A DNA stretch of 57,239 nucleotides from positions 1-57,239 of the forward strand of contig JAFZQN010000005.1 of NCBI GenBank assembly GCA_017620375.1, given 5' to 3'. The translations under genes and the position numbers were made by a program. This DNA comes from Lachnospiraceae bacterium (GTDB taxonomy: Bacteria; Bacillota; Clostridia; Lachnospirales; Lachnospiraceae). Below are positions 9,501 to 17,372 of the stretch, piece after piece (the stretch's first letter is position 1; the number at the start of each line of letters is the position of its first letter). The notes below the pieces were generated by a model. That model was not told where the DNA came from and ran no database searches. It was given only the letters and a program-made list of their open reading frames with translations.

Positions 9501-11137
9501 TTCTTACCGACATATACGCAAGTAGAAGTAACGATCTTCTCACGTTCTGCATCGATAGGAGGATTGGTAACCTGTGCAAACAGCTGCTTAAAGTAGTAGA
9601 ACAGCGGCTGGTAGTTTTCCGAAAGAGCTGCTATAGGAGTATCCACACCCATGGCTCCTATCGGCTCCGAACCGTTAAGTGCCATCGCAAGGATCGAATC
9701 ATGATAGTTTTCATAGGTATATCCGAATGCCTTCTGAAGACGTTTTAATTCATCGTCCTTAACCGCAGGTACCTTTATATTGGGTATCTTTATGTCATGG
9801 AGCTTTACGATATTGCTGTCCAGCCACTCACCGTAAGGCTCTTTATGTGCATATCTTTCCTTTATCTCGGTATCATCTATGATACGTCCCTGTACGGTAT
9901 CAACAAGGAGCATTTTTCCGGGGTGAAGTCTTTCCTTCTTTACGATATGCTCCTCAGGAATATCAAGCACACCGACTTCACTCGAAAGGATAAGTCTGTC
10001 ATCATCGGTTACATAGTATCTTGAAGGACGAAGTCCGTTTCTGTCAAGGATCGCACCCAACAGATCGCCGTCTGAGAATACTATGGATGCGGGACCGTCC
10101 CACGGCTCCATCATGGTAGCGTAATACTGGTAGAAATCCCTCTCCTCCTGGGATAATGTCTCATTATGCGACCAGGGCTCAGGTATGGCTATCATGGCAG
10201 CAAGAGGCAGTTCCATACCGCTCATCATTAAGAATTCCAGAGTATTATCCAGCATAGCCGAATCGGAACCGCTCTGAGAAATAACAGGGAGTACCTTTGT
10301 CATATCTTCCTCAGAAAATGCGTTGGTATGCATGGTCTCTTCACGGGCCAGCATCTTGTCTGCATTACCCTTTATGGTATTGATCTCACCGTTATGTACT
10401 ATAAGTCTGTTGGGATGTGCACGGTTCCAGCTGGGTGTTGTATTGGTTGAGAAACGTGAATGTACCGAAGCTATAGCCGATTCATAATCCTTATCCATCA
10501 GATCCTTAAAGAAGGTCCTGAGCTGTCCGACTAAGAACATACCTTTATATACTATGGTCCTGCAGGAAAGTGAAGGGATATATGTATTTACGTTACTCTG
10601 TTCAAACTCACGTCTTACTATATAAAGCTTTCTGTCAAAATCAAGATCGGTCTTTACATCGGCAGGTCTCTCGATAAATACCTGATATATCTCGGGCATG
10701 CATTCAAGAGCCTTTGTACCGAGTACTGCGGGATCTGTGTCAACCTTTCTGAAAGCTATGATCTTTAAGCCGTTTTTCTTGACTATCACCTCAAGCATGG
10801 CTTTTGCCTGACGCAGAGCCAGATCGTTTCTCGGGAAGAATATCATGCCGACGCCATACTCTCTTTTTCCGGGAAGCTCGATACCTTCCTTCTTTAATAC
10901 CTTTTTAAAGAACTTATGAGGGATCTGGGTAAGGATACCGACACCGTCACCGGTCTTTCCTTCGGCATCTTTTCCTGCTCTGTGCTCTAAGTTTTCGACT
11001 ATGGACAATGCATCCGCTACGGTTTCATGTCCTGCTTTACCTTTTATATTTACGATAGCTCCGATACCGCAGTTATCATGTTCGAAATTCGGATTATATA
11101 AACCTTTTTTATATACTTCATTCAATGTAAGTTTCAT
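6581..11137 (-). CDS. gltB: glutamate synthase large subunit
   Basis: 1518 residues, the normal GltB length. The N-terminus carries a short propeptide, and the catalytic Cys23 (DNCGIGAI) becomes the N-terminal nucleophile after processing. The class II glutaminase domain is followed by a central domain and the FMN-binding synthase domain (GEGGESDERI, KPGEGGHLPG). The [3Fe-4S] cysteines are in CVMMRVCHQDTC (about residue 1120). The C-terminal beta-helix is rich in Gly (GGQSFGAF, GGVAYVLDEG). It turns glutamine plus 2-oxoglutarate into two glutamates with GltD. It follows gltD by 54 bases and shares its promoter and tandem ANTAR-type leader. Large open frames antisense to it are shadows. Confidence 0.97.
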   Translation of the reverse strand: MKLTLNEVYKKGLYNPNFEHDNCGIGAIVNIKGKAGHETVADALSIVENLEHRAGKDAEGKTGDGVGILTQIPHKFFKKVLKKEGIELPGKREYGVGMIFFPRNDLALRQAKAMLEVIVKKNGLKIIAFRKVDTDPAVLGTKALECMPEIYQVFIERPADVKTDLDFDRKLYIVRREFEQSNVNTYIPSLSCRTIVYKGMFLVGQLRTFFKDLMDKDYESAIASVHSRFSTNTTPSWNRAHPNRLIVHNGEINTIKGNADKMLAREETMHTNAFSEEDMTKVLPVISQSGSDSAMLDNTLEFLMMSGMELPLAAMIAIPEPWSHNETLSQEERDFYQYYATMMEPWDGPASIVFSDGDLLGAILDRNGLRPSRYYVTDDDRLILSSEVGVLDIPEEHIVKKERLHPGKMLLVDTVQGRIIDDTEIKERYAHKEPYGEWLDSNIVKLHDIKIPNIKVPAVKDDELKRLQKAFGYTYENYHDSILAMALNGSEPIGAMGVDTPIAALSENYQPLFYYFKQLFAQVTNPPIDAEREKIVTSTCVYVGKNGNLLEEKPSNCHVLKIQNPILSDLDLLKIEHMKKDGFNIAKVSTCFYKGTPVKRVIKHLFIEVDKVYRAGATVLILSDRGVDENHVALPSLLAVAAVHKHLVETKKSTAMSIIVESGEPREVHHFATLLGFGASAVNPYLAHAAIKELVDEELLDKDYYAACEDYDKAILSGIVKIASKMGISTIQSYQGSKIFEAIGISEDVINEYFTGTVTRVGGITLDDIGNAVDAQHSRAFDPLGLTVNNELTAYGRHKSRSQGENHRYNPETIHMLQLSTREGNYDKFKQYTSMVDKEQTGYLRSLIDFNYPAEGISLDEVESEDEIVKRFKTGAMSYGSISEEAHTALAIAMNHLQGRSNSGEGGESDERIATAGTKDDRSSKIKQVASGRFGVTSGYLLSAEEIQIKMAQGAKPGEGGHLPGRKVYPWIAKTRHSTPGVSLISPPPHHDIYSIEDLAELIYDLKNANKNARISVKLVSEAGVGTIASGVAKAGAQVILISGYDGGTGAAPLSSIHNAGLPWELGLAETHQTLVANGLRNKVRIETDGKLMSGRDVAIAAILGAEEFGFATAPLVTLGCVMMRVCHQDTCPMGIATQNPELRKRFAGKPEYVENFMRFIARELREYMAKLGVRSISELVGRTDLLKSKVEKNNKAASIDLSRILCDMSGLDRADQVFDARNLYDFKLEDTVDEKVLLKDKNVLKAVKDGKACEISVDIKNTDRTFGTLLGAEITRLHPEGLIEDTVTVNCHGAGGQSFGAFIPKGLTLKITGDSNDYFGKGLSGGKLIVKAPENAKYDPSENILIGNVALYGATSGEAYIAGMAGERFCVRNSGATAVVEGVGEHGCEYMTGGCAVILGSTGKNFAAGMSGGVAYVLDEGNKLYKNLNRQLVSMESLENKADIEKVKSIIEKHVQLTGSVKGKKILDNFDSYIVSFKKIIPVDYKQIMSLIDKNLDKHMSKEEAQIKAFTEFINNK

Positions 11138-11191
11138 TTTATCAACGACCTTCCATATTTATTCTTCGATCAGTGGGACGGTAATCATATA

Positions 11192-12673
11192 TTATAAACT
11201 TGAATATCCCATCAGATACTCATCCACTTCTTTTGCGGCTGCCTTGCCTTCGGCTATGGCTCTTACCACAAGTGACTGTCCTATATGTACATCTCCAGCT
11301 GCAAAGACTTTTGCAGAAGCCTGATGCTTACCGGCTTCAGTCTTTACATTTGTTCTTCCGTCCACTTCCACTCCGAAGCTTTCGGTAACATATGACTCGC
11401 TTCCCAAAAAACCTGCTGCTATCAGAACAAGCTGTGCAGGTACTTCTTTTTCGGTTCCTTCGATGGGAACCATACTCATGCGTCCCGTCTTTTCATCCTT
11501 CTTAGACTCAAGAGAAACAAGGATAACACCTTTGAGCTTTCCGTCCTTATCCTTTAAGAACTCTTTAACTGTGGTCTTATATATTCTGGGATCGGATCCG
11601 AACTTGTAGATCGCTTCCTCCTGCCCATAGTCAACCTTAAGTACCTTGGGCCATTCGGGCCATGGATTGGATGCAAGTCTTTCTTTTGCGGGCTCGGGCA
11701 TCATCTCAAGCTGTGTAACACTCTTTGCTTTAAGTCTTATACATGAGCCTACGCAGTCATTACCTGTATCACCGCCGCCTATAACTATTACATCTTTTCC
11801 TTCTGCCAAGTCATAAGGAAACTCTTTAAATTCGGAATCAAGCAAACGCTTTGTAACCGACTTTAGGAAATCAACCGCGAAGTAAATACCTTCCGCTTCT
11901 CTGCCGGGAGCCTTTATATCCCTGGGATTTGATGCTCCGCATGCAAGTACTATCGCATCGTATTCCTTTTTTAATTCTTCACCTGTTATATCTTTTCCTA
12001 TATTAGTATTAACTTTAAAAGTGATGCCTGCTTTTTCCATAAGAGCTACTCTTCTGTCTATTACGGATTTATCAAGCTTCATATTCGGGATACCGTATCG
12101 GAGCAATCCGCCCACACGGTCGTTTCTCTCATATACCGTAACAAGATGTCCGCGTCTGTTAAGCAGTAGTGCTGCAGCAAGTCCGGAAGGACCGCTTCCT
12201 ATGACTGCAACCTTTTTTCCTGTCCTTATCTTGGGTTCGGGTTCATCCACAAGTCCGTTTGCAAATGCATACTCTATTACGGTCTTTTCATTTTCTTTAG
12301 TAGATACGGGCTCCTGATGAAGTCCGCAGGTACATGCATGTTCGCACAGTGCCGGGCAGACCCTTGAAGTAAACTCGGGGAAGCAATGTGTGATCGATAG
12401 TCTCCTGTAAGCTTCCGCAAGGTTTCCTCTGTATACCAGATCGTTTACTTCCGGTACCAGGTTGTGCAGCGGACATCCGCTGATCATTCCGGCTATAGCG
12501 ATACCCGCCTGGCAGAACGGAATACCGCAGTCCATACATCTTGCCGCCTGTTTTCTCTGCTCTTCAATACTTAGCAGTGAATGGAATTCTTTAAAGTTGG
12601 TGATACGCTCTTCTTCCTTAACTACAGCGCCGTCTTTTCTTTCATACTCCAAAAATCCTGTAGGCTTTCCCAT
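11192..12673 (-). CDS. gltD: glutamate synthase small subunit (NADPH-dependent)
   Basis: 493 residues, normal for the small subunit. N-terminal Cys motifs (CMDCGIPFC, CPLHN, CPALCEHAC) hold the [4Fe-4S] clusters. A first Rossmann fold (VIGSGPSGLAAA) binds FAD and a second (VIGGGDTGND) binds NADPH. It passes electrons to GltB. The order gltD-gltB is used here, with AGAGG before the ATG. A 188-base leader with two hexaloop/terminator units precedes it, and the promoter is divergent from that of amt. Confidence 0.96.
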   Translation of the reverse strand: MGKPTGFLEYERKDGAVVKEEERITNFKEFHSLLSIEEQRKQAARCMDCGIPFCQAGIAIAGMISGCPLHNLVPEVNDLVYRGNLAEAYRRLSITHCFPEFTSRVCPALCEHACTCGLHQEPVSTKENEKTVIEYAFANGLVDEPEPKIRTGKKVAVIGSGPSGLAAALLLNRRGHLVTVYERNDRVGGLLRYGIPNMKLDKSVIDRRVALMEKAGITFKVNTNIGKDITGEELKKEYDAIVLACGASNPRDIKAPGREAEGIYFAVDFLKSVTKRLLDSEFKEFPYDLAEGKDVIVIGGGDTGNDCVGSCIRLKAKSVTQLEMMPEPAKERLASNPWPEWPKVLKVDYGQEEAIYKFGSDPRIYKTTVKEFLKDKDGKLKGVILVSLESKKDEKTGRMSMVPIEGTEKEVPAQLVLIAAGFLGSESYVTESFGVEVDGRTNVKTEAGKHQASAKVFAAGDVHIGQSLVVRAIAEGKAAAKEVDEYLMGYSSL

Positions 12674-12743
12674 GTCTTGTACCTCTGTCTTTCTAAATAC
12701 TTTTTATCAACGTTATATTACTTATAAATAATTACTTAATAAA

Positions 12744-12783
12744 ACAAAAAGAGGGTATCTGAATAAAACAGACACCCTTGCCC
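12744..12783 (-). promoter_or_regulatory. gltDB leader unit 2: ANTAR hexaloop overlapping a terminator
   Basis: In the transcript sense, GGGC/GTCT closes the loop AAGGGT (12774-12779). The overlapping terminator pairs 12769-12777 with 12753-12761 and runs into TCTTTTTGTTTT. Confidence 0.84.
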
Positions 12784-12805
12784 TAACTATATGATAAATA
12801 TAAGA

Positions 12806-12852
12806 TATAAAAGAATAAGCGCCCTTGGTATATCCAAAGGCGCCCTTGTCTT
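12806..12852 (-). promoter_or_regulatory. gltDB leader unit 1: ANTAR hexaloop overlapping a terminator
   Basis: In the transcript sense, AAGAC/GCCTT closes the loop AAGGGC (12842-12847), with one A-C mismatch next to the closing C-G pair. The overlapping 10-bp terminator stem pairs 12834-12843 with 12819-12828. The T-run after it is weak (TTATTCTTTT). Confidence 0.78.
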
Positions 12853-12860
12853 CATGTGGC

Positions 12861-12889
12861 ATTATATGACTACTTATAACATTTGTCAA
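12861..12889 (-). promoter_or_regulatory. gltDB promoter
   Basis: Perfect TTGACA (12884-12889), 17-bp spacer, perfect TATAAT (12861-12866). It is divergent from the amt promoter, with 48 AT-rich bases between the two -35 boxes. Confidence 0.9.
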
Positions 12890-12937
12890 GAAAAAAATTT
12901 AAATCAAAAAAAAATTTGAATTTTTAAAAAAATATGC

Positions 12938-12966
12938 TTGACAAATGAAAATGGCAGGATTATAAT
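12938..12966 (+). promoter_or_regulatory. amt promoter
   Basis: Perfect TTGACA (12938-12943), 17-bp spacer, perfect TATAAT (12961-12966). A short open frame beginning in this promoter is not a gene. Confidence 0.9.
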
Positions 12967-12976
12967 GCGTGACATA

Positions 12977-13023
12977 AAGACAAGGGCGCCTTTGGTTATC
13001 CAGAGGCGCCGATTTGTTTTTAT
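12977..13023 (+). promoter_or_regulatory. amt leader unit 1: ANTAR hexaloop overlapping a terminator
   Basis: AAGAC/GCCTT closes the loop AAGGGC (12982-12987), with the same A-C mismatch as gltDB unit 1. It overlaps an 11-bp terminator stem GGCGCCTTTGG (12985-12995) pairing with 13000-13010, followed by a T-rich tail. Confidence 0.8.
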
Positions 13024-13048
13024 ATACTTCATTTATCAACGTATGGCA

Positions 13049-13087
13049 GGGCAAGGGCGTCTGAATTATTATTCAGACGCCCTTCTC
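13049..13087 (+). promoter_or_regulatory. amt leader unit 2: ANTAR hexaloop overlapping a terminator
   Basis: GGGC/GTCT closes the loop AAGGGC (13053-13058). The overlapping terminator is a perfect 12-bp stem (13055-13066 with 13071-13082) with a short TTCTCT tail, a weaker stop than the other units. About 140 further leader bases to the start codon show nothing recognisable. Confidence 0.8.
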
Positions 13088-13229
13088 TATGCCGATGATC
13101 GTATTAAAATGAAGAACTCCTGTTATACAGTTTTAAGATTCGGCCGGTTTTAACACTTGTATATCCGGATGAAAAGGTCCGAAGGACTTATGTCCAATGG
13201 AACCAATAAATAATTAGGAGGAATTGGTT

Positions 13230-14987
13230 ATGAGTGAAGAAATCAGAAGTCTTATCTCAGAAGCAACGCAAGGAGAAGTCTTTGCGGTATGGTTTTTAAT
13301 CGGAGCAGCGCTTGTATTTTGGATGCAGGCAGGTTTCGCAATGGTAGAGGCAGGTTTTACCAGGGCAAAGAATACAGGAAATATCATTATGAAAAACTTA
13401 ATGGATTTCTGTATCGGTACAGTAGTATTTATCCTTATCGGTTTTAGTCTCCTTTTAGGTGAAGATCTGTGTGGTTTTATAGGAAAGCCCGGATTTGACC
13501 TTTTTACCTCTTATGAGAATTTTGATTTTTCAAACTTCGTATTCAACCTTGTATTCTGTGCTACGACAGCTACTATAGTATCAGGTGCAATGGCTGAAAG
13601 AACCAAGTTTTTATCATATTGTATATATTCAGGTGTTATCTCAGCACTTATCTACCCCATCGAAGCTCATTGGATCTGGGGCGGCGGCTGGCTTAGTCAG
13701 ATCGGCTTCCATGATTTCGCAGGATCAACAGCCATCCATATGGTAGGCGGTATCTCAGCACTTATCGGTGCCAAGATGGAAGGTCCCCGTATCGGTAAGT
13801 TCATAAAAGATGCTAAGGGCAAGATCACAAAGGTTAATGCATTCCCCGGTCACAACATCTGTATCGGTGCACTCGGTGTATTCATTCTTTGGTTTGGCTG
13901 GTACGGATTCAACGGTGCAGCCGCAACTTCACTTGAACAGTTAGGTTCGATATTCCTTACCACTACAGTAGCTCCCGCTGTTGCTACAGTAGTATGTATG
14001 ATCTTTACATGGATCAAATACGGTAAGCCCGATGTTTCAATGTGTTTGAACGCATCCCTTGCCGGTCTGGTAGGTATCACAGCTCCCTGTGACGTAACAG
14101 ATTGTTTCGGTGCTATCATGGTCGGTGTAGTCAGCGGTCTTTTGGTAGTATTCGGTGTTTGGTTATTAGATCATAAGCTTCATATCGATGACCCTGTTGG
14201 TGCTGTAGCAGTTCACTGCATGAACGGTATCTGGGGTACTATCGCAGTAGGTCTGTTTGCTACTTCTTCAGCTCCCGGTTATTCGATCGCTGATGCTGAC
14301 GGCGTTATGATGGAAGGTCTCTTCTACGGCGGCGGATTTAAGCTTTTAGGTATCCAGCTTACAGGTTTTGCAGCAGTTGCATGTTGGACAGCAGTAACAA
14401 TTACTATCGCATTTACAATTATAAAGAAAGTTATCGGTCTTAGAGTTACCCGTGAAGAGGAAATGACAGGTCTGGATGCTACAGAGCATGGTCTTCCTTC
14501 AGCTTACGCAGGCTTTGCTATGAGCCCTGAGTACATTGAAGAGGGTGGCGCTCCCGTAGTTGTAGACGGTGACGTACCTGTAGCTGAAGCAGTTCAGGTT
14601 AAGAAGGTTCCTTCATTTGAAGAGGGTGACCATAAGTTTACAAAGATCGAGATCGTATGTAAGGAATCTCGTTTCGAGTCTCTGAAGTCAGCCTTAATGA
14701 ATGTCGGTATCACAGGTATGACGGTATCCCACGTATTAGGATGCGGCTTACAGAAAGGCAAGCCTGAGTACTATCGTGGAGTACAGGTTGAAGCAACCCT
14801 GCTTCCCAAGGTACAGGTTGATATCGTAGTAAGCAAGGTTCCTGTCAGAACAGTTATTGAGACTGCTAAGAAGGTTCTTTACACCGGCCATATCGGCGAT
14901 GGTAAGATCTTTGTATACGATGTAGAGAATGTAGTTAAGGTCAGAACCGGTGAAGAAGGCTATGACGCATTACAGGATGTTGAGTAA
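13230..14987 (+). CDS. amt: ammonium transporter fused to a C-terminal PII (GlnB/GlnK) domain
   Basis: 585 residues from the ATG eight bases after AGGAGG; an upstream in-frame TTG lies too close to that site. Residues 1-410 are a standard Amt channel with eleven hydrophobic helices and the pore His pair (STAIHMVGG and VAVHCMNGIWG). After a ~50-residue linker, residues ~470-585 form a complete PII domain: KIEIVCKESRF, T-loop …YYRGVQVEATLLPK, and B-loop TGHIGDGKIFVYDV. The Tyr that enteric PII proteins uridylylate (Tyr51) is replaced in the T-loop, so ligand binding (ATP/ADP/2-oxoglutarate) rather than uridylylation is expected. The fused PII probably gates the channel in cis. It is transcribed alone behind a tandem ANTAR-type leader. 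Confidence 0.95.
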   Translation: MSEEIRSLISEATQGEVFAVWFLIGAALVFWMQAGFAMVEAGFTRAKNTGNIIMKNLMDFCIGTVVFILIGFSLLLGEDLCGFIGKPGFDLFTSYENFDFSNFVFNLVFCATTATIVSGAMAERTKFLSYCIYSGVISALIYPIEAHWIWGGGWLSQIGFHDFAGSTAIHMVGGISALIGAKMEGPRIGKFIKDAKGKITKVNAFPGHNICIGALGVFILWFGWYGFNGAAATSLEQLGSIFLTTTVAPAVATVVCMIFTWIKYGKPDVSMCLNASLAGLVGITAPCDVTDCFGAIMVGVVSGLLVVFGVWLLDHKLHIDDPVGAVAVHCMNGIWGTIAVGLFATSSAPGYSIADADGVMMEGLFYGGGFKLLGIQLTGFAAVACWTAVTITIAFTIIKKVIGLRVTREEEMTGLDATEHGLPSAYAGFAMSPEYIEEGGAPVVVDGDVPVAEAVQVKKVPSFEEGDHKFTKIEIVCKESRFESLKSALMNVGITGMTVSHVLGCGLQKGKPEYYRGVQVEATLLPKVQVDIVVSKVPVRTVIETAKKVLYTGHIGDGKIFVYDVENVVKVRTGEEGYDALQDVE

Positions 14988-15011
14988 TAATATCGGTTGA
15001 TAATCTTCTCC

Positions 15012-15062
15012 AAAAAAATAACCCGGGTACATTGAATATTCAATCTACCCGGGATTTTTTTA
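15012..15062. terminator. bidirectional terminator between amt and glmS
   Basis: An outer stem CCCGGGTA/TACCCGGG with an inner palindrome ATTGAATATTCAAT is flanked by A- and T-runs. It lies between two convergent genes. Confidence 0.88.
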
Positions 15063-15063
15063 T

Positions 15064-16881
15064 TTATTCAACAGTAACGGATTTAGCCAGGTTCTTAGGC
15101 TTATCGATATCACAGCCGTTTTCCTTAGCTACATAATAAGCAAACAGCTGCATGGGGATTATCTCTATAACCGGTGCAAGTAACGGATCTGTCTGAGGAA
15201 CCAGAAGTACGTCATCTGCCTCCTGGAATATGCTCCTGTTTCCTTCATGTGCTACTGCAAGTACCCTTGCTCCACGGGCTTTAACCTGCTGGATATTGGA
15301 TACTGTCTTTTCAAACAGCTTCTCGTAACAACAAAGAGCCACTACCAGTCTTCCGGGCTCGATAAGAGCTATCGTTCCGTGCTTAAGCTCTCCTGCGGCA
15401 TATGCCTCTGAATGGAGATACGAGATCTCTTTTAATTTCAATGAACCTTCAAGTGCTGCGGCGTAATCCATGTTCCTGCCGATAAAGAACAGTGACTGGT
15501 TATCGTAGTACTTTTCCGCAAGCTTCTTTACTCTGGAGTTAAGATCAAGTGCACGCTGTGCACGCTCGGGCAAACGCATGATATCTATCACCATGGAAGC
15601 GTATGCACCGTGTGATATTGTCTTAAGCTGTCCTGCTGCCCATACGGCAAACATCGCAAGCAATGCAACCTGTGTGGTATATCCCTTTGTTGTGGCTACC
15701 GCTATCTCGGGACCTGCCCATGTATACAGGCAGTAATCAGCAAGCTTTGCGATACTGCTTCCGACTACATTTACTATAGCTAAGACCGTAGCACCCTTTT
15801 CCTTACATTCTTTCATGGCTGCTATGGTATCCGCTGTCTCACCCGACTGGCTTATAACTATGACCAGAGTCTTATCATCCATTATAGGATCACGGTATCT
15901 GAGCTCACTTGCTACCTCTGCTTCTACAGGGATCCTGCATAATGACTCTATGATGCCTCTTCCGACACAACCTGCATGATATGCGGAACCGCACGCCGTG
16001 ATATGTACACGGTTAAACTTCTTCATATCAAGGTCGAGTTCTTCGAATACTATCTCTTCATCCCTGATCCTGGGCTCTATCGTAGCTTTAAGTGCCTGCG
16101 GCTGCTCCATGATCTCTTTCATCATGAAGTGCTCGTATCCGCTCTTTTCAGCAGAAGCTATATCCCAGTTAATGTGCCGTATCTCTTTATTTATCTCGTT
16201 ACCTGAGTGATCGTATACCTTTACCGCATCGGGTGTGATCTCGGCTACCTCACCGTCATCCATATCGATGACATCCTTGGTGTTGCTGACTAATGCCGTG
16301 ATATCCGATGCAAAATAGTTTTCACCTATACCCACACCGATCAGCAACGGGCTTGAGAGCTTTGCCGCAAATATGGTACCGGGATGCTCGGCTGATATAA
16401 CACCGATGGCATACGAACCGTTAAGTCTTGAGATGGTCTTCATAAGAGCCTTTTTGAAGTTGCCCTTATAATTATATGCCAACAGCTGTACTATAACTTC
16501 TGTATCGGTCTCACTCTTAAACTCTATACCGTATTTCTGAAGCTCAGCTCTTATCTCAGCGAAGTTTTCTATAATACCGTTATGCACTACCGCAAACTTT
16601 CCGTCTGCTGAAAGATGAGGATGGGCATTTGTATCGCTCGGTATACCGTGAGTCGCCCATCTGGTATGTCCTATACCGCATACGCCCTTAAAATCGGGTT
16701 CTGCTTCAAACTTATCCACCAGATGGCTTACCTTTCCGGTAGCCTTAAGCATCTTTATCTCATTATCTCCCTGAACAGCTATGCCGGCCGAATCATAACC
16801 TCTGTATTCGAGTCTCTTAAGACCTTCCAGAAGTATGGGGCCTGCCTGGTTAACACCTGTGTATCCGGTAATTCCGCACAT
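15064..16881 (-). CDS. glmS: glutamine-fructose-6-phosphate aminotransferase (isomerising)
   Basis: 605 residues, normal length. Cys2 (MCGITGYTG) is the glutaminase nucleophile, followed by GHTRWATHG and HNGIIENF of the class II amidotransferase domain. Two SIS domains follow (ACGSAYHAG, ISQSGETADT, ATTKGYTTQ), and the C-terminus ends KSVTVE. It makes glucosamine-6-P for cell-wall precursors. In many Firmicutes glmS is controlled by a self-cleaving ribozyme; the leader here is only ~100 bases, too short for one, and instead carries one ANTAR-type hexaloop/terminator. A small hairpin (16909-16929) precedes the ribosome binding site AAAGGAAA. Confidence 0.96.
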   Translation of the reverse strand: MCGITGYTGVNQAGPILLEGLKRLEYRGYDSAGIAVQGDNEIKMLKATGKVSHLVDKFEAEPDFKGVCGIGHTRWATHGIPSDTNAHPHLSADGKFAVVHNGIIENFAEIRAELQKYGIEFKSETDTEVIVQLLAYNYKGNFKKALMKTISRLNGSYAIGVISAEHPGTIFAAKLSSPLLIGVGIGENYFASDITALVSNTKDVIDMDDGEVAEITPDAVKVYDHSGNEINKEIRHINWDIASAEKSGYEHFMMKEIMEQPQALKATIEPRIRDEEIVFEELDLDMKKFNRVHITACGSAYHAGCVGRGIIESLCRIPVEAEVASELRYRDPIMDDKTLVIVISQSGETADTIAAMKECKEKGATVLAIVNVVGSSIAKLADYCLYTWAGPEIAVATTKGYTTQVALLAMFAVWAAGQLKTISHGAYASMVIDIMRLPERAQRALDLNSRVKKLAEKYYDNQSLFFIGRNMDYAAALEGSLKLKEISYLHSEAYAAGELKHGTIALIEPGRLVVALCCYEKLFEKTVSNIQQVKARGARVLAVAHEGNRSIFQEADDVLLVPQTDPLLAPVIEIIPMQLFAYYVAKENGCDIDKPKNLAKSVTVE

Positions 16882-16908
16882 ATTAATGATTTCCTTTCCC
16901 TTAATTTA

Positions 16909-16929
16909 CCGCGAACAGTGCTTCGCGGG
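16909..16929 (-). other. small hairpin in the glmS 5' leader
   Basis: A perfect 7-bp stem CCGCGAA/TTCGCGG closes a six-base loop (GCACTG in transcript sense). The loop does not have the A1/G4 pattern. It lies between the attenuator and the ribosome binding site, and its function is unknown. Confidence 0.5.
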
Positions 16930-16930
16930 C

Positions 16931-16978
16931 TATAAGAAAAGCAAAGTATCCCTACCTTAGTAGAAACTCCTTTGCTTC
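16931..16978 (-). promoter_or_regulatory. glmS leader: single ANTAR hexaloop overlapping a terminator
   Basis: In the transcript sense, the five-pair stem GAAGC/GTTTC closes the loop AAAGGA (16968-16973). The competing terminator pairs AGCAAAG (16970-16976) with CTTTGCT (16940-16946) around an imperfect inner stem and runs into TTTTCTTAT. No second A1/G4 hexaloop was found. Confidence 0.78.
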
Positions 16979-16988
16979 CGACTTTAAA

Positions 16989-17017
16989 AATATACTACTC
17001 TTTGTATGTTATGTCAA
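16989..17017 (-). promoter_or_regulatory. glmS promoter
   Basis: TTGACA (17012-17017), 17-bp spacer, TATATT (16989-16994). The hexaloop stem begins ten bases after the -10 box. Confidence 0.85.
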
Positions 17018-17048
17018 AAAGGCGATAATACATTATATAACATCCTGT

Positions 17049-17357
17049 TTATAAGGTTACGGGTATAAACGATACAAGAAATACCGTGATGCTGGCAGCC
17101 AGGGCCACCGTCATAAGTCCTTTTCCCTTAAGTGCCAGTATCACAGCCACTCCCACTCCGGCTATAGACGCCAAAAGCGAGGCAGTGCTGAAGAACACAG
17201 CCGGGAATGTCATAGCCATAAGACATGCATACGGCACATAATACAGGAACGATCTTATAAACCTGTTATTGATCTTTCCTTTGATAAGTGTAAGTGGCAA
17301 CATACGTATCAGATAAGTCACTACCGCCATTACGAGTATATATACATAAATGTTCAT
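17049..17357 (-). CDS. azlD: AzlD-type branched-chain amino acid export subunit
   Basis: 102 residues with about four hydrophobic helices (YILVMAVVTYLIRMLPL, FLYYVPYACLMAMTFPAVFF), the usual size and pattern of AzlD. It works with AzlC in a two-component exporter of branched-chain amino acids and analogues. It follows azlC by 15 bases with an AGGGAG site. No regulatory gene of the Lrp/AzlB type is next to it. Confidence 0.88.
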   Translation of the reverse strand: MNIYVYILVMAVVTYLIRMLPLTLIKGKINNRFIRSFLYYVPYACLMAMTFPAVFFSTASLLASIAGVGVAVILALKGKGLMTVALAASITVFLVSFIPVTL

Positions 17358-17372
17358 TTAAGAATAACTCCC

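Noticed and set aside
12938-13153. Open frame of 71 codons in the amt leader
   Set aside because: It begins inside the amt promoter, runs through both hexaloop/terminator units, lacks a ribosome binding site and has no protein-like composition. The RNA structure explains the sequence.
16882-17000. glmS ribozyme
   Set aside because: The leader is too short and none of the ribozyme core is visible. One ANTAR hexaloop and a terminator are present instead.
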